Shown here: positions 17,483-25,339 of the stretch, piece after piece | How the letters are laid out: each line of letters begins with the position of its first letter | How positions within the stretch are numbered: the stretch's first letter is position 1 | Assembly (NCBI GenBank): GCA_965115825.1 | Contig: OZ220464.1 | Coordinates: 2,604,001-2,668,000, forward strand | Length of the DNA stretch: 64,000 nt | Direction: 5' to 3' | Source: Bin87 sp965115825 | GTDB lineage: Bacteria; Chloroflexota; Dehalococcoidia; Lucifugimonadales; UBA3495 | Notes under the pieces: generated by a model | The model's input: the letters and a program-made list of their open reading frames with translations, nothing else | Told to the model about the DNA's origin: nothing | The model's database searches: none | Position numbers and translations under genes: made by a program

Positions 17483-17773
17483 TTAGCCGGCGTTGTTGTT
17501 CTGGGTTCCGTGGTGAGAGGGTGGGGGTTCGGTGAAGGTGCGGCCTGCGCGCTCGGCGGCGAGGCGGCGTTGGTTCCAGGCTTCCCAGGATTGTTGGACT
17601 TCCCGAGTGGCTTCTTGGCGGCCTTGCGCGCGGCCCTCCTGTCGGCCTTGCTCACGACCCTCTTGGCGGCCTTCTTCGTGGCCCTCTTGGCGGCCTTCTT
17701 CGTGGCCCTGCTCGCGGCCTTCGGTCAGGGCTTCTTCGCGCCAGAGGCGTTTGCGGATTTCTGCCAGTACCAT
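17483..17773 (-). CDS. Truncated copy of the Glu/Arg/Gly/Gln coiled-coil protein
   Basis: A second, partial copy of the gene at 17817-18365 that lacks the N-terminal membrane part. If translation starts at MVLAEIRKRLWREEAL (ATG 17773, with GGAAGGA upstream) it makes 96 aa. The acidic/basic repeat is longer here than in the parent, with extra EGREQG/QEGRAQG units. The end SHHGTQNNNAG nearly matches the parent's NNNAD. It may be a functional soluble fragment or just duplication debris. Confidence 0.5.
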   Translation of the reverse strand: MVLAEIRKRLWREEALTEGREQGHEEGRQEGHEEGRQEGREQGRQEGRAQGRQEATREVQQSWEAWNQRRLAAERAGRTFTEPPPSHHGTQNNNAG

Positions 17774-18103
17774 TGGTATTCCTTCCACAGCTCCAAATGC
17801 TAGTGGGAATGGGATGTTAGTCGGCGTTGTTGTTCTGGGTTCCGTGGTGAGAGGGTGGGGGTTCGGTGAAGGTGCGGCCTGCGCGCTCGGCGGCCAGGCG
17901 GCGTTGGTTCCAGGCTTCCCAGGATTGATGGACTTCCCGAGTGGCTTCTTGGCGGCCTTCTTGGCGGCCTTCCTCACGACCTTCTTCGTGGCCCTGCTCG
18001 CGGCCTTCGGCCAGGGCTTCTTCGCGCCAGAGGCGTTTGCGGATTTCTGCCAGTACCATTGGTATTCCCTCCATGGTTCCGAAAGCGAGTGGGAATGCGA
18101 TGC
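17483..18103. repeat. Tandem partial gene duplication, about 330-bp unit
   Basis: 17483-17812 repeats 17817-18103 almost base for base from the 3' end of the coiled-coil gene back to just upstream of its MVLAEIRKRL segment. The differences lie mainly in the number of short GGCCTTCTTG-like subrepeats. High identity points to a recent event. Confidence 0.9.
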
Positions 18104-18365
18104 CGACGGTTACGGCGGCAGCAATGATTATGATTATAACAATTTCCGGCCAGGTAAGCGGAGGGTTCTCCGCAGTCAGGATGCGGACGCAGGTCAACAG
18201 CCCGGCCAGGATGGCCCAGATAGCGTAAAAGGTGAGCAGTATCCGGCCGCTATGGCGGGCCAGTACATCGAAGAGGCCTTGCCTGGCATTGTCGTTAGAT
18301 ATGGCGTTGCCGCTAGACTTGGCGTTAGATGTGGCTCTGTCGTCAGGGTTTTGGGAGGCTGCCAT
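17817..18365 (-). CDS. Membrane protein with EGR/EGQ-repeat coiled-coil tail
   Basis: 182 aa of unknown function. Two hydrophobic segments (about residues 40-60, ILLTFYAIWAILAGLLTC, and 74-96, IVIIIIIAAAVTVGIAF) are followed by VLAEIRKRLWREEALAEGRE and a run of GHEEGREEGRQEGR charged repeats, then SWEAWNQRRLAAERAGR. Such EGR-repeat tails are common in Chloroflexota and cyanobacteria. Its ATG is 2 bp after the panB stop, so it is cotranscribed with panB. A partial duplicate follows. Confidence 0.7.
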   Translation of the reverse strand: MAASQNPDDRATSNAKSSGNAISNDNARQGLFDVLARHSGRILLTFYAIWAILAGLLTCVRILTAENPPLTWPEIVIIIIIAAAVTVGIAFPLAFGTMEGIPMVLAEIRKRLWREEALAEGREQGHEEGREEGRQEGRQEATREVHQSWEAWNQRRLAAERAGRTFTEPPPSHHGTQNNNAD

Positions 18366-18366
18366 G

Positions 18367-19200
18367 TTATGCGTCCAGGAGGTCGGACAGCAGGGTTTCG
18401 TTCATGGTGAAGCTCTCGGATTCTGATGGGAATGCGCCGCTTTGCACGTCGCGGGCGTACTGCCGGAAGGCGGCGGCGATGTCGTCGGCCAGGGCGGCGT
18501 AGCGCCGGGCGTGTTTGGGCGAAAAGTCGGAGAACAGGCCGAGCATATCGTGGAAGACCTGTACCTGTCCGTCGCAATCTGGGCCGGCGCCGATGCCGAT
18601 GGTGGGGATTGTCAGTCGCTGGGTAATGACTTTTGCCAGGGGACTGGGGACACATTCCAGCACAACGGAGTAGGCGCCGGCGTTTTGCAATGCGAGGGCG
18701 TCGTCCAGGAGACGGCGGGCGGCGGCTTTGGTGCGTCCCTGCACGCGGTAGCCGCCGAGGGCATTGACTGACTGGGGAGTAAGCCCGATGTGTCCCATGA
18801 CCGGGATGCCGGCGGCGACGATGCGCTGGACAGTGTGGGCGATGGCAACGCCGCCTTCGAGTTTGACGGTATGGGCGCCGCCTTCCTGCATCAGGCGGGC
18901 GGCGTTGCGAAGGGCGTCGCCGGGGTCAACCTGGTAGGCCATAAAGGGGAGGTCGGCAACGATGAGGGCTTGGGCGACGCCGCGGCGGACCATCCGGGTA
19001 TGGCGGACCATGTCGTCCATGGTGACGGGGATGGTGGAGTCGTGGCCGAGGACTACCATGCCGAGGCTGTCGCCCACCAGAATGATGGGGATGCCGGCGG
19101 CGTCGGCGATGCGGGCGGCGGTGTAATCGTAAGCGGTGACCATGGGTATTTTTTCCCCGGCCCGCTTCATGTCGGCGAGTTTGCGGATGGTGGTCGCCAT
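18367..19200 (-). CDS. panB: 3-methyl-2-oxobutanoate hydroxymethyltransferase
   Basis: 277 aa, standard PanB length. Conserved motifs: MVTAYDYTAARIADAAGIP, LVGDSLGMVVLGHD (metal and substrate Asp), GHIGLTPQSVNALGGY, and GIGAGPDCDGQVQVFHD. It adds a hydroxymethyl group from 5,10-methylene-THF to ketoisovalerate in pantothenate/CoA synthesis. panC is 29 kb away at 47478, and the candidate ketopantoate reductase (DUF2520) is 1.3 kb upstream. Confidence 0.97.
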   Translation of the reverse strand: MATTIRKLADMKRAGEKIPMVTAYDYTAARIADAAGIPIILVGDSLGMVVLGHDSTIPVTMDDMVRHTRMVRRGVAQALIVADLPFMAYQVDPGDALRNAARLMQEGGAHTVKLEGGVAIAHTVQRIVAAGIPVMGHIGLTPQSVNALGGYRVQGRTKAAARRLLDDALALQNAGAYSVVLECVPSPLAKVITQRLTIPTIGIGAGPDCDGQVQVFHDMLGLFSDFSPKHARRYAALADDIAAAFRQYARDVQSGAFPSESESFTMNETLLSDLLDA

Positions 19201-19254
19201 AGCGCTGGGATTGTATCAGGCCGGGGCGTGGGTGGCGACTGTTCGGCGGGGGTG

Positions 19255-19367
19255 GTCAGAATCTGGATTTTCTGGATTTAAGGATTGGCAGGATTAGAGG
19301 GTTGCTTCGGAGTTGGATTGTGGCGCTGGGGCGGGTAGAGGGATGTGGGTTCCGGCTTTCGGCGGAA
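19255..19367 (+). repeat. Composite dispersed element, copy 2
   Basis: GTCAGAATC and degenerate GGATT repeats (19255-19295), then GTGGGTTCCGGCTTTCGGCGG and its imperfect hairpin to 19367. Same order and orientation as the copy at 8598. It fills most of the gap between Mrr and panB. Confidence 0.75.
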
Positions 19368-19430
19368 TGAGGGTGCGGTGGGGTGTAGGAATGACGATGG
19401 CAATGGGGGCTAAATGGGCCGGCTTTGTAG

Positions 19431-20339
19431 TTAGGCATCGGTGAAGTAGTTTTCGTCGATTTCCTTGATTTCATAGACGGTTCTGGTTATGACGCCGACA
19501 CCGTATTCGATCATCAGCCTGGCTAATTTCGGGCCATCAATCAAGATGATAGTCTTGTTGTTGCGCGCGGCGTCATCGGCAGCGCGTTTTGCGGCTGGAC
19601 TGAATCGGGAAGTGGTGATGAAAACCCCTTTGCTTGCGCCATGGGGGTCAAGGCTGCCGGAAAAGTTACGTATTTCCGGCTCGCCGACTTGGGCAGTATT
19701 CCAGCGTTTGGCCTGGACGTACACTTTTTCAAAGCCTAGCCGATCCTGGGTTACGATGCCGTCAATGCCGCCATCGCGGCTACGTCCTACTCTGCGCCCA
19801 CGGCCATAACCTATACCGACCAGAAGCTCAATTACCAATTCCTCGAATCGATCGGGAGATACGGCTTTTACAATTTCCAGCAGTTCGTCTGAGAGTTTAG
19901 CTCGCAGTTGCTCGTAGGTCACTTCGATTTGTTCGTCAGGGGATATATCGCCGGCAGCTGGGGCTGTGTTGTGAAACACGGACGTGTCTCCGGGCTGCTC
20001 CTGTTCAGCGGCCAGCATGTTGAGCTGGGCCGGGTCAAAAGCGTCGGGATGGTTGCGCAGGTACTTACGTCCGCCCTCGGTGATTTGGTAGCGGCCGCGT
20101 TCCGGCCCTTGCGACGGGGCATCCAGCAACCCGCCGCGTTTCAACAAGTGCATCGAGTAGCGGGTGTGCTTCTCGACCCTCAACGCTCCGTGCGGCGTTC
20201 GTTCTTGAAGGTCGTCGTTGCTCAATGAGAGCAGAGGTATTAATTCAGCAAGGATTTCTTTGTAGGACAGCCGCTTTTCGGATTTGGCCGTGATTTCCAA
20301 AATTGGCCGCAGAAAAGATCGTTGGGGAGGTAAAGCCAT
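19431..20339 (-). CDS. mrr: Mrr-like restriction endonuclease
   Basis: 302 aa from the chosen ATG (MALPPQRSFLRPILEITAKS); the frame is open further upstream but the homology starts here. The N-terminal winged-helix Mrr_N domain contains RYSMHLLKRGGLL and GRYQITEGGRKYL. The C-terminal Mrr catalytic domain has GYGRGRRVGRSRDGGIDGI followed by VYVQAKRW, the D...QxK form of the PD-(D/E)xK site. Mrr cuts methylated DNA. It is inserted between panB and the DUF2520 gene. Confidence 0.9.
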   Translation of the reverse strand: MALPPQRSFLRPILEITAKSEKRLSYKEILAELIPLLSLSNDDLQERTPHGALRVEKHTRYSMHLLKRGGLLDAPSQGPERGRYQITEGGRKYLRNHPDAFDPAQLNMLAAEQEQPGDTSVFHNTAPAAGDISPDEQIEVTYEQLRAKLSDELLEIVKAVSPDRFEELVIELLVGIGYGRGRRVGRSRDGGIDGIVTQDRLGFEKVYVQAKRWNTAQVGEPEIRNFSGSLDPHGASKGVFITTSRFSPAAKRAADDAARNNKTIILIDGPKLARLMIEYGVGVITRTVYEIKEIDENYFTDA

Positions 20340-20500
20340 ATTGCAACTCGGCGCAGGGATTAGCGTGCGCTGAGCGGTCAACCTCAGCAAGGTTTCCGCA
20401 TTAAATCAGTCTGCACGCTACGGCTATCTTAGCAAGGCTCCCCTGCGTTGCCAATAGTAAGGCGAAGCCGGTGGCGGCTTTGGCGGGGTGGGTGGCCTAT

Positions 20501-21673
20501 TCAGGCCAACAATTCCCGGAGTTTGGGGTCGGCGTTGAATCGGTGGTCGGCGTCGGATGAATCTACCTTCCCCTCCGCTCGCCACGACGACATATCATTT
20601 ACGTGGCGAACGATGGCGGCGCGCTGCCGGTGGTCGAGATCTTCCCATGGCTTGAGTTGCCGGCCCAGAGGCTCCGCCCGATTGAGGGCATCGTAAAGGA
20701 ACCAGTCCGGGTCGTTGGAGAGACGGGAGAGTAGGGATTGTGAGAAGGTTTCGAGAGATTGCGTATCGGGACTGTTGGACATGGTAGAGGTCTCCAATGG
20801 CGATGAGATCAGGGTGTTTAAGGCGGCGAGGTTTGGCTCTGGGATGCCCTTGGCGCGGGCCAGGGGTATGGAGGCTTGGGCCAGTTCGCGGTAGAGGGGG
20901 AATATCTGGGGAGCGTGCTGAGACAGAGCCGCCAAGTGCGTTGCAATGGTGGAGGCGTCGCCGCGGACGGCGGGGCCGGTGGCGGCGGCAACGGGGCCGT
21001 TGGCGGCGATGGCCTCGATGGTGGCGCGAGCCAACGGGACGGCGGCGCGCAATCCGTCCTGCTCGGTGAGGCCCATGCGTGTCCAGAGACTTACGGCGGC
21101 GTCAAGCAGGGTGGTTACGTAGCCGCAGGCCAGCACGGCGCTGGCATGGTAGATGGGGCGCAGTTCGTCGGGGATGCTGATGGCGCGCCCGTCCAGCCGT
21201 TGGGCGAGGTAGGGCAGATAGTCGGCCAGCCATCCGGCGGCGGATACGGCGAAGGTTACGCCGGAGAGACGGCGGGCAGCTTCGGCAGGGTCGCTGAGGG
21301 CGGCGAATGTCTGGAAGGGATGCAGCGCGCCAACGGATGCGCCGGCAGCCTCGGCGGACGCCAGCAGTTCGGTGGATGCTGCGCCGCAACAGTGGGCGAC
21401 GCCCTGGCCGGGGCGCCAGTTGACGCTGGCGGCGACATCGGCGATTGCGGCGTCGGGGGTGGTGATGAATACGAGGTCGCAGGCATCGGCGACGTTCTGG
21501 GCTGCAGGCATGGCGACGCAGCCCGGGATGCGCTGGGCCAGCCATTCGGCGCTGGCGCCGGCGCGGCTGGACGCGGCCGTTACGCTACAGCCGGCGGCGG
21601 CGAGGGCCAGGGCCAGGCCGCGGCCGAGAGTTCCGACGCCGACGAATCCGATGGTGACGCTGTGGGTTCGCAT
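20501..21673 (-). CDS. Rossmann-like/DUF2520 protein, candidate ketopantoate reductase, with C-terminal extension
   Basis: 390 aa. The N-terminal Rossmann domain has GFVGVGTLGRGLALALAAAG; DUF2520 follows (HPFQTFAALSDPAEAARRL, then PIYHASAVLACGYVTTLLDAA). Homologues often adjoin panC or panB (Rv3603c next to panC in Mycobacterium), so a ketopantoate reductase role is a reasonable inference here. The domain should end near residue 297. The last 93 residues begin at an in-frame ATG (20782) with GGAG upstream and look like a separate small protein, so this is a fusion or two overlapping cistrons. Confidence 0.8.
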   Translation of the reverse strand: MRTHSVTIGFVGVGTLGRGLALALAAAGCSVTAASSRAGASAEWLAQRIPGCVAMPAAQNVADACDLVFITTPDAAIADVAASVNWRPGQGVAHCCGAASTELLASAEAAGASVGALHPFQTFAALSDPAEAARRLSGVTFAVSAAGWLADYLPYLAQRLDGRAISIPDELRPIYHASAVLACGYVTTLLDAAVSLWTRMGLTEQDGLRAAVPLARATIEAIAANGPVAAATGPAVRGDASTIATHLAALSQHAPQIFPLYRELAQASIPLARAKGIPEPNLAALNTLISSPLETSTMSNSPDTQSLETFSQSLLSRLSNDPDWFLYDALNRAEPLGRQLKPWEDLDHRQRAAIVRHVNDMSSWRAEGKVDSSDADHRFNADPKLRELLA

Positions 21674-21861
21674 TGGATGGATTTTGCCAGCGGAGGAGGG
21701 TTAGCGCAAGGGATGGGGCGTGTGGAAGTGTGGAGGCGGTGATGCAGGATTTCACGGGGCAGACTTTACCCAGGAGGGACCTGTGGGGGCGTGGGGGCGG
21801 TTGCAGGGGGTACTTTGCCTCGGACTAGTTAAGGAGGCGGGTATTCGAGGATTTCGCAGGG

Positions 21862-22057
21862 GCCGGTTCAATGCGCGGGATATGGGCGCTGTGCGACGGG
21901 GTTGCCTTGCTGGAAGGCGGAGATGGTGGGGGCGAGGTGGATTGAGGCGTTGTGGGAGTCGAGGGCGACGATGACGCGGAGCCATCGCGGAGAGTACCGC
22001 CGCCGTGGGTATTGACGGCGGTGATGGTGATGGCGTCGTCTTGCGGGGCGTATTTGG
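21862..22057 (-). pseudogene. Decayed DUF2283-like gene copy
   Basis: The - strand reads KYAPQDDAITITAVNTHGGG, matching the start of the gene at 22413-22823, but the ATG is missing. A one-base deletion follows, and then a large internal deletion joins the VIVA segment to the C-terminal LDSHNASIHLAP...SAFQQGNP. The deletion probably arose between two similar VIVA/DIVA-coding stretches. The 21674-21861 stretch next to it holds nothing else. Confidence 0.75.
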
Positions 22058-22084
22058 CTTTTGTTTTGGGTCTCTGATGGTTGG

Positions 22085-22363
22085 TTACGCGATTACGCCA
22101 GGGGCGCTGTAGCAGACTGCTTGCGCGGTGTTTTTGGCATCGGCGCATTTCTGACACCAGACCAGTCGCACGCCGAGAAAGGAGCGCCGCTGTCGGAGCG
22201 GGCCGGCGTAGAAACCCATGGCTACTCCCTCGTGGTCGGATATATCACAGCCGCAGTAGCGGCAGGCGTCGCTGGCATCGCCGGGGAGAAGGACGGGATA
22301 CCGGGTTGCGCGCCAGTCTTTGCAGCGGAGGCTGCTCCGGCCGGGTTGGACTGTCTCGTTCAT
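22085..22363 (-). CDS. Small protein with two Cys-pair motifs
   Basis: 92 aa of unknown function. CRYCGCD and WCQKCADAK form two CxxC pairs that probably bind zinc. GGAGGAAA precedes the ATG, which supports translation. It lies among DUF2283-like copies; the short stretch 22382-22404 just upstream copies the first codons of the gene at 22862-23239 and is duplication debris. Confidence 0.6.
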   Translation of the reverse strand: MNETVQPGRSSLRCKDWRATRYPVLLPGDASDACRYCGCDISDHEGVAMGFYAGPLRQRRSFLGVRLVWCQKCADAKNTAQAVCYSAPGVIA

Positions 22364-22412
22364 ATCAGGGTTTCCTCCGAATGGTCGTAGCCAATCTGCA
22401 TTGCTTTGCTCG

Positions 22413-22823
22413 CTATGCCTCGTATGTTTTCAGTTGGGGGTTGCCTTGTTGGAAGGCGGAGACGGCGGGGGCGAGGTGGATTGAGGCGTTGTGGAGGTCG
22501 AGGGCAACGATGTCCCAGCCGCTGCCGTCGTTGAACCATTGCAGGTAGCTTATGAAGTCGCCGTTGTCCACTATGCGGTAGTTGGCGGCGGGTTTGTCGC
22601 CGAGGGTGAGGGTGTCGGAGTTGGGGTCATAGCCGTTGTCGGGGCTCAGTGGGAGGAAGCGGCGGACGTCGAGGATATCGAGAGAGGTGACGTCGTAGCA
22701 ATCATCCGCGTCGGGCATGGCGACGATGACGCGAAAGTCATCTCGGAGAGCGCCGCCACCGCCGTAGATATTGGCGGCGGTGATGGTGATGGCGTCGTCT
22801 TCCGAAGTGTATCTAATTTTCAT
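22413..22823 (-). CDS. DUF2283-like protein
   Basis: 136 aa. It begins MKIRYTSEDDAITITAANIY, close to the DUF2283 pattern (M-x-I-x-Y-x-x-x-x-D-x-L-x-I). The C-terminal half (WDIVALDLHNASIHLAPAVS) resembles neither toxin nor enzyme families I know. DUF2283 proteins are short and often paired with DUF4258 or other toxin-like proteins. GGAGG lies before the ATG. A decayed copy lies at 21862 and a diverged relative at 22862. Confidence 0.6.
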   Translation of the reverse strand: MKIRYTSEDDAITITAANIYGGGGALRDDFRVIVAMPDADDCYDVTSLDILDVRRFLPLSPDNGYDPNSDTLTLGDKPAANYRIVDNGDFISYLQWFNDGSGWDIVALDLHNASIHLAPAVSAFQQGNPQLKTYEA

Positions 22824-22861
22824 TGCGAACCTCCGGGTTGGGGATGTTGCTGACGTTGCCT

Positions 22862-23239
22862 TTACAGGCTGGCGTTGAAGGGCGGGAAAGGCAGGCCGGC
22901 GAAATGCTGTGACGCTTGGCGGATTACAATGCCGATGGGGTCAGGCGGCGCGATGGGATCATGCTCGTCGGGCTGCCAGTAGCACATAAAGTCGCCGTTG
23001 GTTGTTATCATGGCGGAGTCGTCGGTGGTTATGCCGAGGAGCACGGTGTCCGTTACCGGATCATAGCCTTGCGGCAAGCAACCGGACGCGCCTCTGACAA
23101 TCAGGCCGACAACGTCCGTTCCATTGTCGGAACCTATCAGCACGGCAATCCAGTCGTGGTAGGCCAAGGATGAGCCGTCTTCGGAAGGAGCGGCGCTGAC
23201 GTGCAAGACGTCGTCTTCATGGTCGTAGCCAATCTGCAT
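22862..23239 (-). CDS. DUF2283-like protein, second member
   Basis: 125 aa from ATG 23239, chosen because GGAGGAAAG lies just upstream and the protein then begins MQIGYDHEDDVLHVSAAPS, the family-like start. The C-terminal part has a WQPDEHDPIAPPD loop and IGIVIRQASQHFAGLPFPPF. Its start overlaps the 3' end of the upstream DUF4258-like gene by 23 bp, which implies translational coupling. Confidence 0.6.
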   Translation of the reverse strand: MQIGYDHEDDVLHVSAAPSEDGSSLAYHDWIAVLIGSDNGTDVVGLIVRGASGCLPQGYDPVTDTVLLGITTDDSAMITTNGDFMCYWQPDEHDPIAPPDPIGIVIRQASQHFAGLPFPPFNASL

Positions 23240-23645
23240 TTCTTTCCTCCATTTGTTGCAACCTGCTGATGAAGTGGGTGCGGTCACCTCGAATCCAGCG
23301 TTTGGTCGCACCACGGTCGGCGTGGGCGGTGATGATTCTCGCACCGTCCATTGAGGTTATTACTTTCACCAGTTTGTTGCGTGCTGGAACATACGCATAG
23401 TGGGAATATCCCAGCCGGCCTTTATTATCGGCGCTAATTCCCCGAATGGTCCAATTGTCCAGTACATAAGCCATCTCACGTCGGGTGATTTTGTGCTTGT
23501 TTTCCAGCGCGTGGTTGGTGAATGTCCGAGTGCGTCCGCCGGCCGTTATCGTGAATCTTGCTTGACTCCACCCGCAGCTGGGGCAGTAGCGCCGGGTACT
23601 GGGGACTTGTTTGCGTCGGCAATTGGCTCCGCAACGATGGCTCAT
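23217..23645 (-). CDS. Zinc-ribbon protein with DUF4258-like C-terminal domain
   Basis: 142 aa. The N-terminal zinc ribbon has Cys5, Cys9, Cys21 and Cys24 (MSHRCGANCRR...RYCPSCGWSQ). The C-terminal part (ITRREMAYVLDNWTIRG, HYAYVPARNKLVKVITS, IITAHAD) resembles DUF4258, a small RelE/BrnT-like fold of suspected toxins. It overlaps the next, DUF2283-like gene by 23 bp, giving a toxin-antitoxin-like pair; this is inference. GGAG is seen before the ATG. Confidence 0.5.
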   Translation of the reverse strand: MSHRCGANCRRKQVPSTRRYCPSCGWSQARFTITAGGRTRTFTNHALENKHKITRREMAYVLDNWTIRGISADNKGRLGYSHYAYVPARNKLVKVITSMDGARIITAHADRGATKRWIRGDRTHFISRLQQMEERNADWLRP

Positions 23646-23762
23646 GGCGATTCCTCCTTCTCTGGCAATGTGGATTCTGGCGCGGCGCTTGGAGGGCCAC
23701 GCAGGGCAGCCCCAACCTGCCAGGAGGCAGGCGGGGCTGGATGAGAGAAAGGGAATCGCCGG

Positions 23763-24236
23763 CTATTGGAGCCGGGGAGCGGCGCCCGCCAGGTGGGTGG
23801 CCGTACCGGACGGGGTACGGCTGCGGCGGGTCATGGGGCGCTGACGGCGGACGCCGGCGCAGGGAATGGGCAAGGCGTCGGGGGATGCCGCCCGGATTGC
23901 GACGGCCTGGGTAAAGCGGGCTATCAGGCCGCCGTTGAGAGGCCGGTGGAGCAGGAGTTGAGGGAGGCTGCGGCTTATGCCGAAACAGAGGGCGGCGGCG
24001 AAAAAGATGACTGCCCACAAGTGGACGGCGGGGCCGGACAGCGCGACTGCCGCTTGCTCCAGGAAGTTCTGCGCAGCGGGAAGGGGGGATGCGCCCAGCA
24101 GGAGCATCGCGAGCAGGCCGAGCAGGAGCGCGAAGCCCAAGGGCAGGGCGATGAGCCAGATGACGCTGTGGCGCATCAAAGCGGCTAGAATCTGCCGGAT
24201 GGCCAGTTGGTCGGACTTGGCGGCGAAGTTGTACAT
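23763..24236 (-). CDS. Small hydrophobic membrane protein, unknown
   Basis: 157 aa. Two clear transmembrane segments (about residues 25-50, VIWLIALPLGFALLLGLLAM, and 72-90, VHLWAVIFFAAALCFGI) follow a short cytoplasmic start MYNFAAKSDQLAIRQILAAL. The basic tail after residue 120 looks unlike a folded domain. GGAGCC lies before the ATG. No family is recognised, and the last third may be read-through. Confidence 0.45.
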   Translation of the reverse strand: MYNFAAKSDQLAIRQILAALMRHSVIWLIALPLGFALLLGLLAMLLLGASPLPAAQNFLEQAAVALSGPAVHLWAVIFFAAALCFGISRSLPQLLLHRPLNGGLIARFTQAVAIRAASPDALPIPCAGVRRQRPMTRRSRTPSGTATHLAGAAPRLQ

Positions 24237-24343
24237 GAAGGCTCCGCGCTTATGTTACCACTTTCAGGGATGCTGCGTTGCGCGCGGATGAGGCGCTGGT
24301 GTGGGTCAATTTCGCAGCAGCGGCGCAGATGCCGGCAACCGGG

Positions 24344-25339
24344 TCAAGAGGGCGATTCAGCTGAAACGGTCAGTTCCGATGCGGCGGGGATGCCGGCCAA
24401 GGGGGTTGCGGATTGGACGGCGTTGAGGACGGCGAGGGCGGTTACGTGGGCTGCCGCGGCGACGATGGCGGTTAGGTTCGGCGGTGTGGGGTTCAGGCCG
24501 GTGGCGAGGCAAAAGATGGTGTCGCCATCGCCGGGGGTGTGGCAAGGGCGGACGGCGAGGGCAAGGCCGTCGTGGGCGGTTGAGGCGATGAAGTTGGCCT
24601 GCATTTTGTCCAGGGCGGCGTCGGTGGCGACTACGCCGATGGTGGTGTTGACCGGCTCCTGGGCGTCGGGTCGGCGTTCGCGGTTGAGGACGGCGGAGAG
24701 GGCGTCGGCCATGCTGCCGTCGGCCCGACGGGGGCCGGCGATAAGGCTGCCATCTTGCGGGCGGTAGATGCCGCCCCAGGCGTTGACGGCGACGGCTGCG
24801 GCGACGGATATGCCGTCTGGAAGGATGCAGCGGGCGGAGCCGATGCCGCCTTTGACTGCGTGGGCTGGGCCGAAGGCTTTGGCGACAGTGGCGCCGGTTC
24901 CAGCGCCGACGGAACCGGAGGGGAGAGGGGAATCGCTGGCGGCGGCGCAGGCGGCATAGCCGGCGTCGGCGTCGGGGCGGATGTCGGCGCGGCCAATGCC
25001 GAGGTCGTAGAGAATTGCCGCGGGAACGATGGGGACGCGGGCGTGGGAGGTTTCGAATCCGATTCCGCGCTGTTCAAGCCAGCGCAGGACGCCGTCGGCG
25101 GCGGATAGCCCGAAAGCGCTGCCGCCACTGAGGAGGATGGTGTGGACGCGGTTGACGCGACGGATGGGGTTGAGGAGCTCGGTTTCGCGGGCGCCGGGGG
25201 AGCCGCCGCGGACGGCAACGCCGCCGACGGCGGTATCGCCGGAGAGGATGACGGTGCAGCCGGTGGCGGCGTGGTAGTTCGTCCAATGGCCGGCGGAGAT
25301 GCCGGGGACGGCGGTGATGGTGTCGTTGTTGGCGGGCAT
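24344..25339 (-). CDS. P1 family peptidase (DmpA/BapA-like)
   Basis: 331 aa, family S58. Typical blocks: GISAGHWTN, LSGGSAFGLSAADGVLRWLE, GSVGAGTGATVAKAFG, and NTTIGVVATDA, where the family self-cleaves before the nucleophilic Ser/Thr. Members are beta-aminopeptidases or D-/L-amino-acid amidases. The ATG immediately follows the stop of the upstream sbcD-like gene, so the two are translationally coupled. Confidence 0.9.
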   Translation of the reverse strand: MPANNDTITAVPGISAGHWTNYHAATGCTVILSGDTAVGGVAVRGGSPGARETELLNPIRRVNRVHTILLSGGSAFGLSAADGVLRWLEQRGIGFETSHARVPIVPAAILYDLGIGRADIRPDADAGYAACAAASDSPLPSGSVGAGTGATVAKAFGPAHAVKGGIGSARCILPDGISVAAAVAVNAWGGIYRPQDGSLIAGPRRADGSMADALSAVLNRERRPDAQEPVNTTIGVVATDAALDKMQANFIASTAHDGLALAVRPCHTPGDGDTIFCLATGLNPTPPNLTAIVAAAAHVTALAVLNAVQSATPLAGIPAASELTVSAESPS

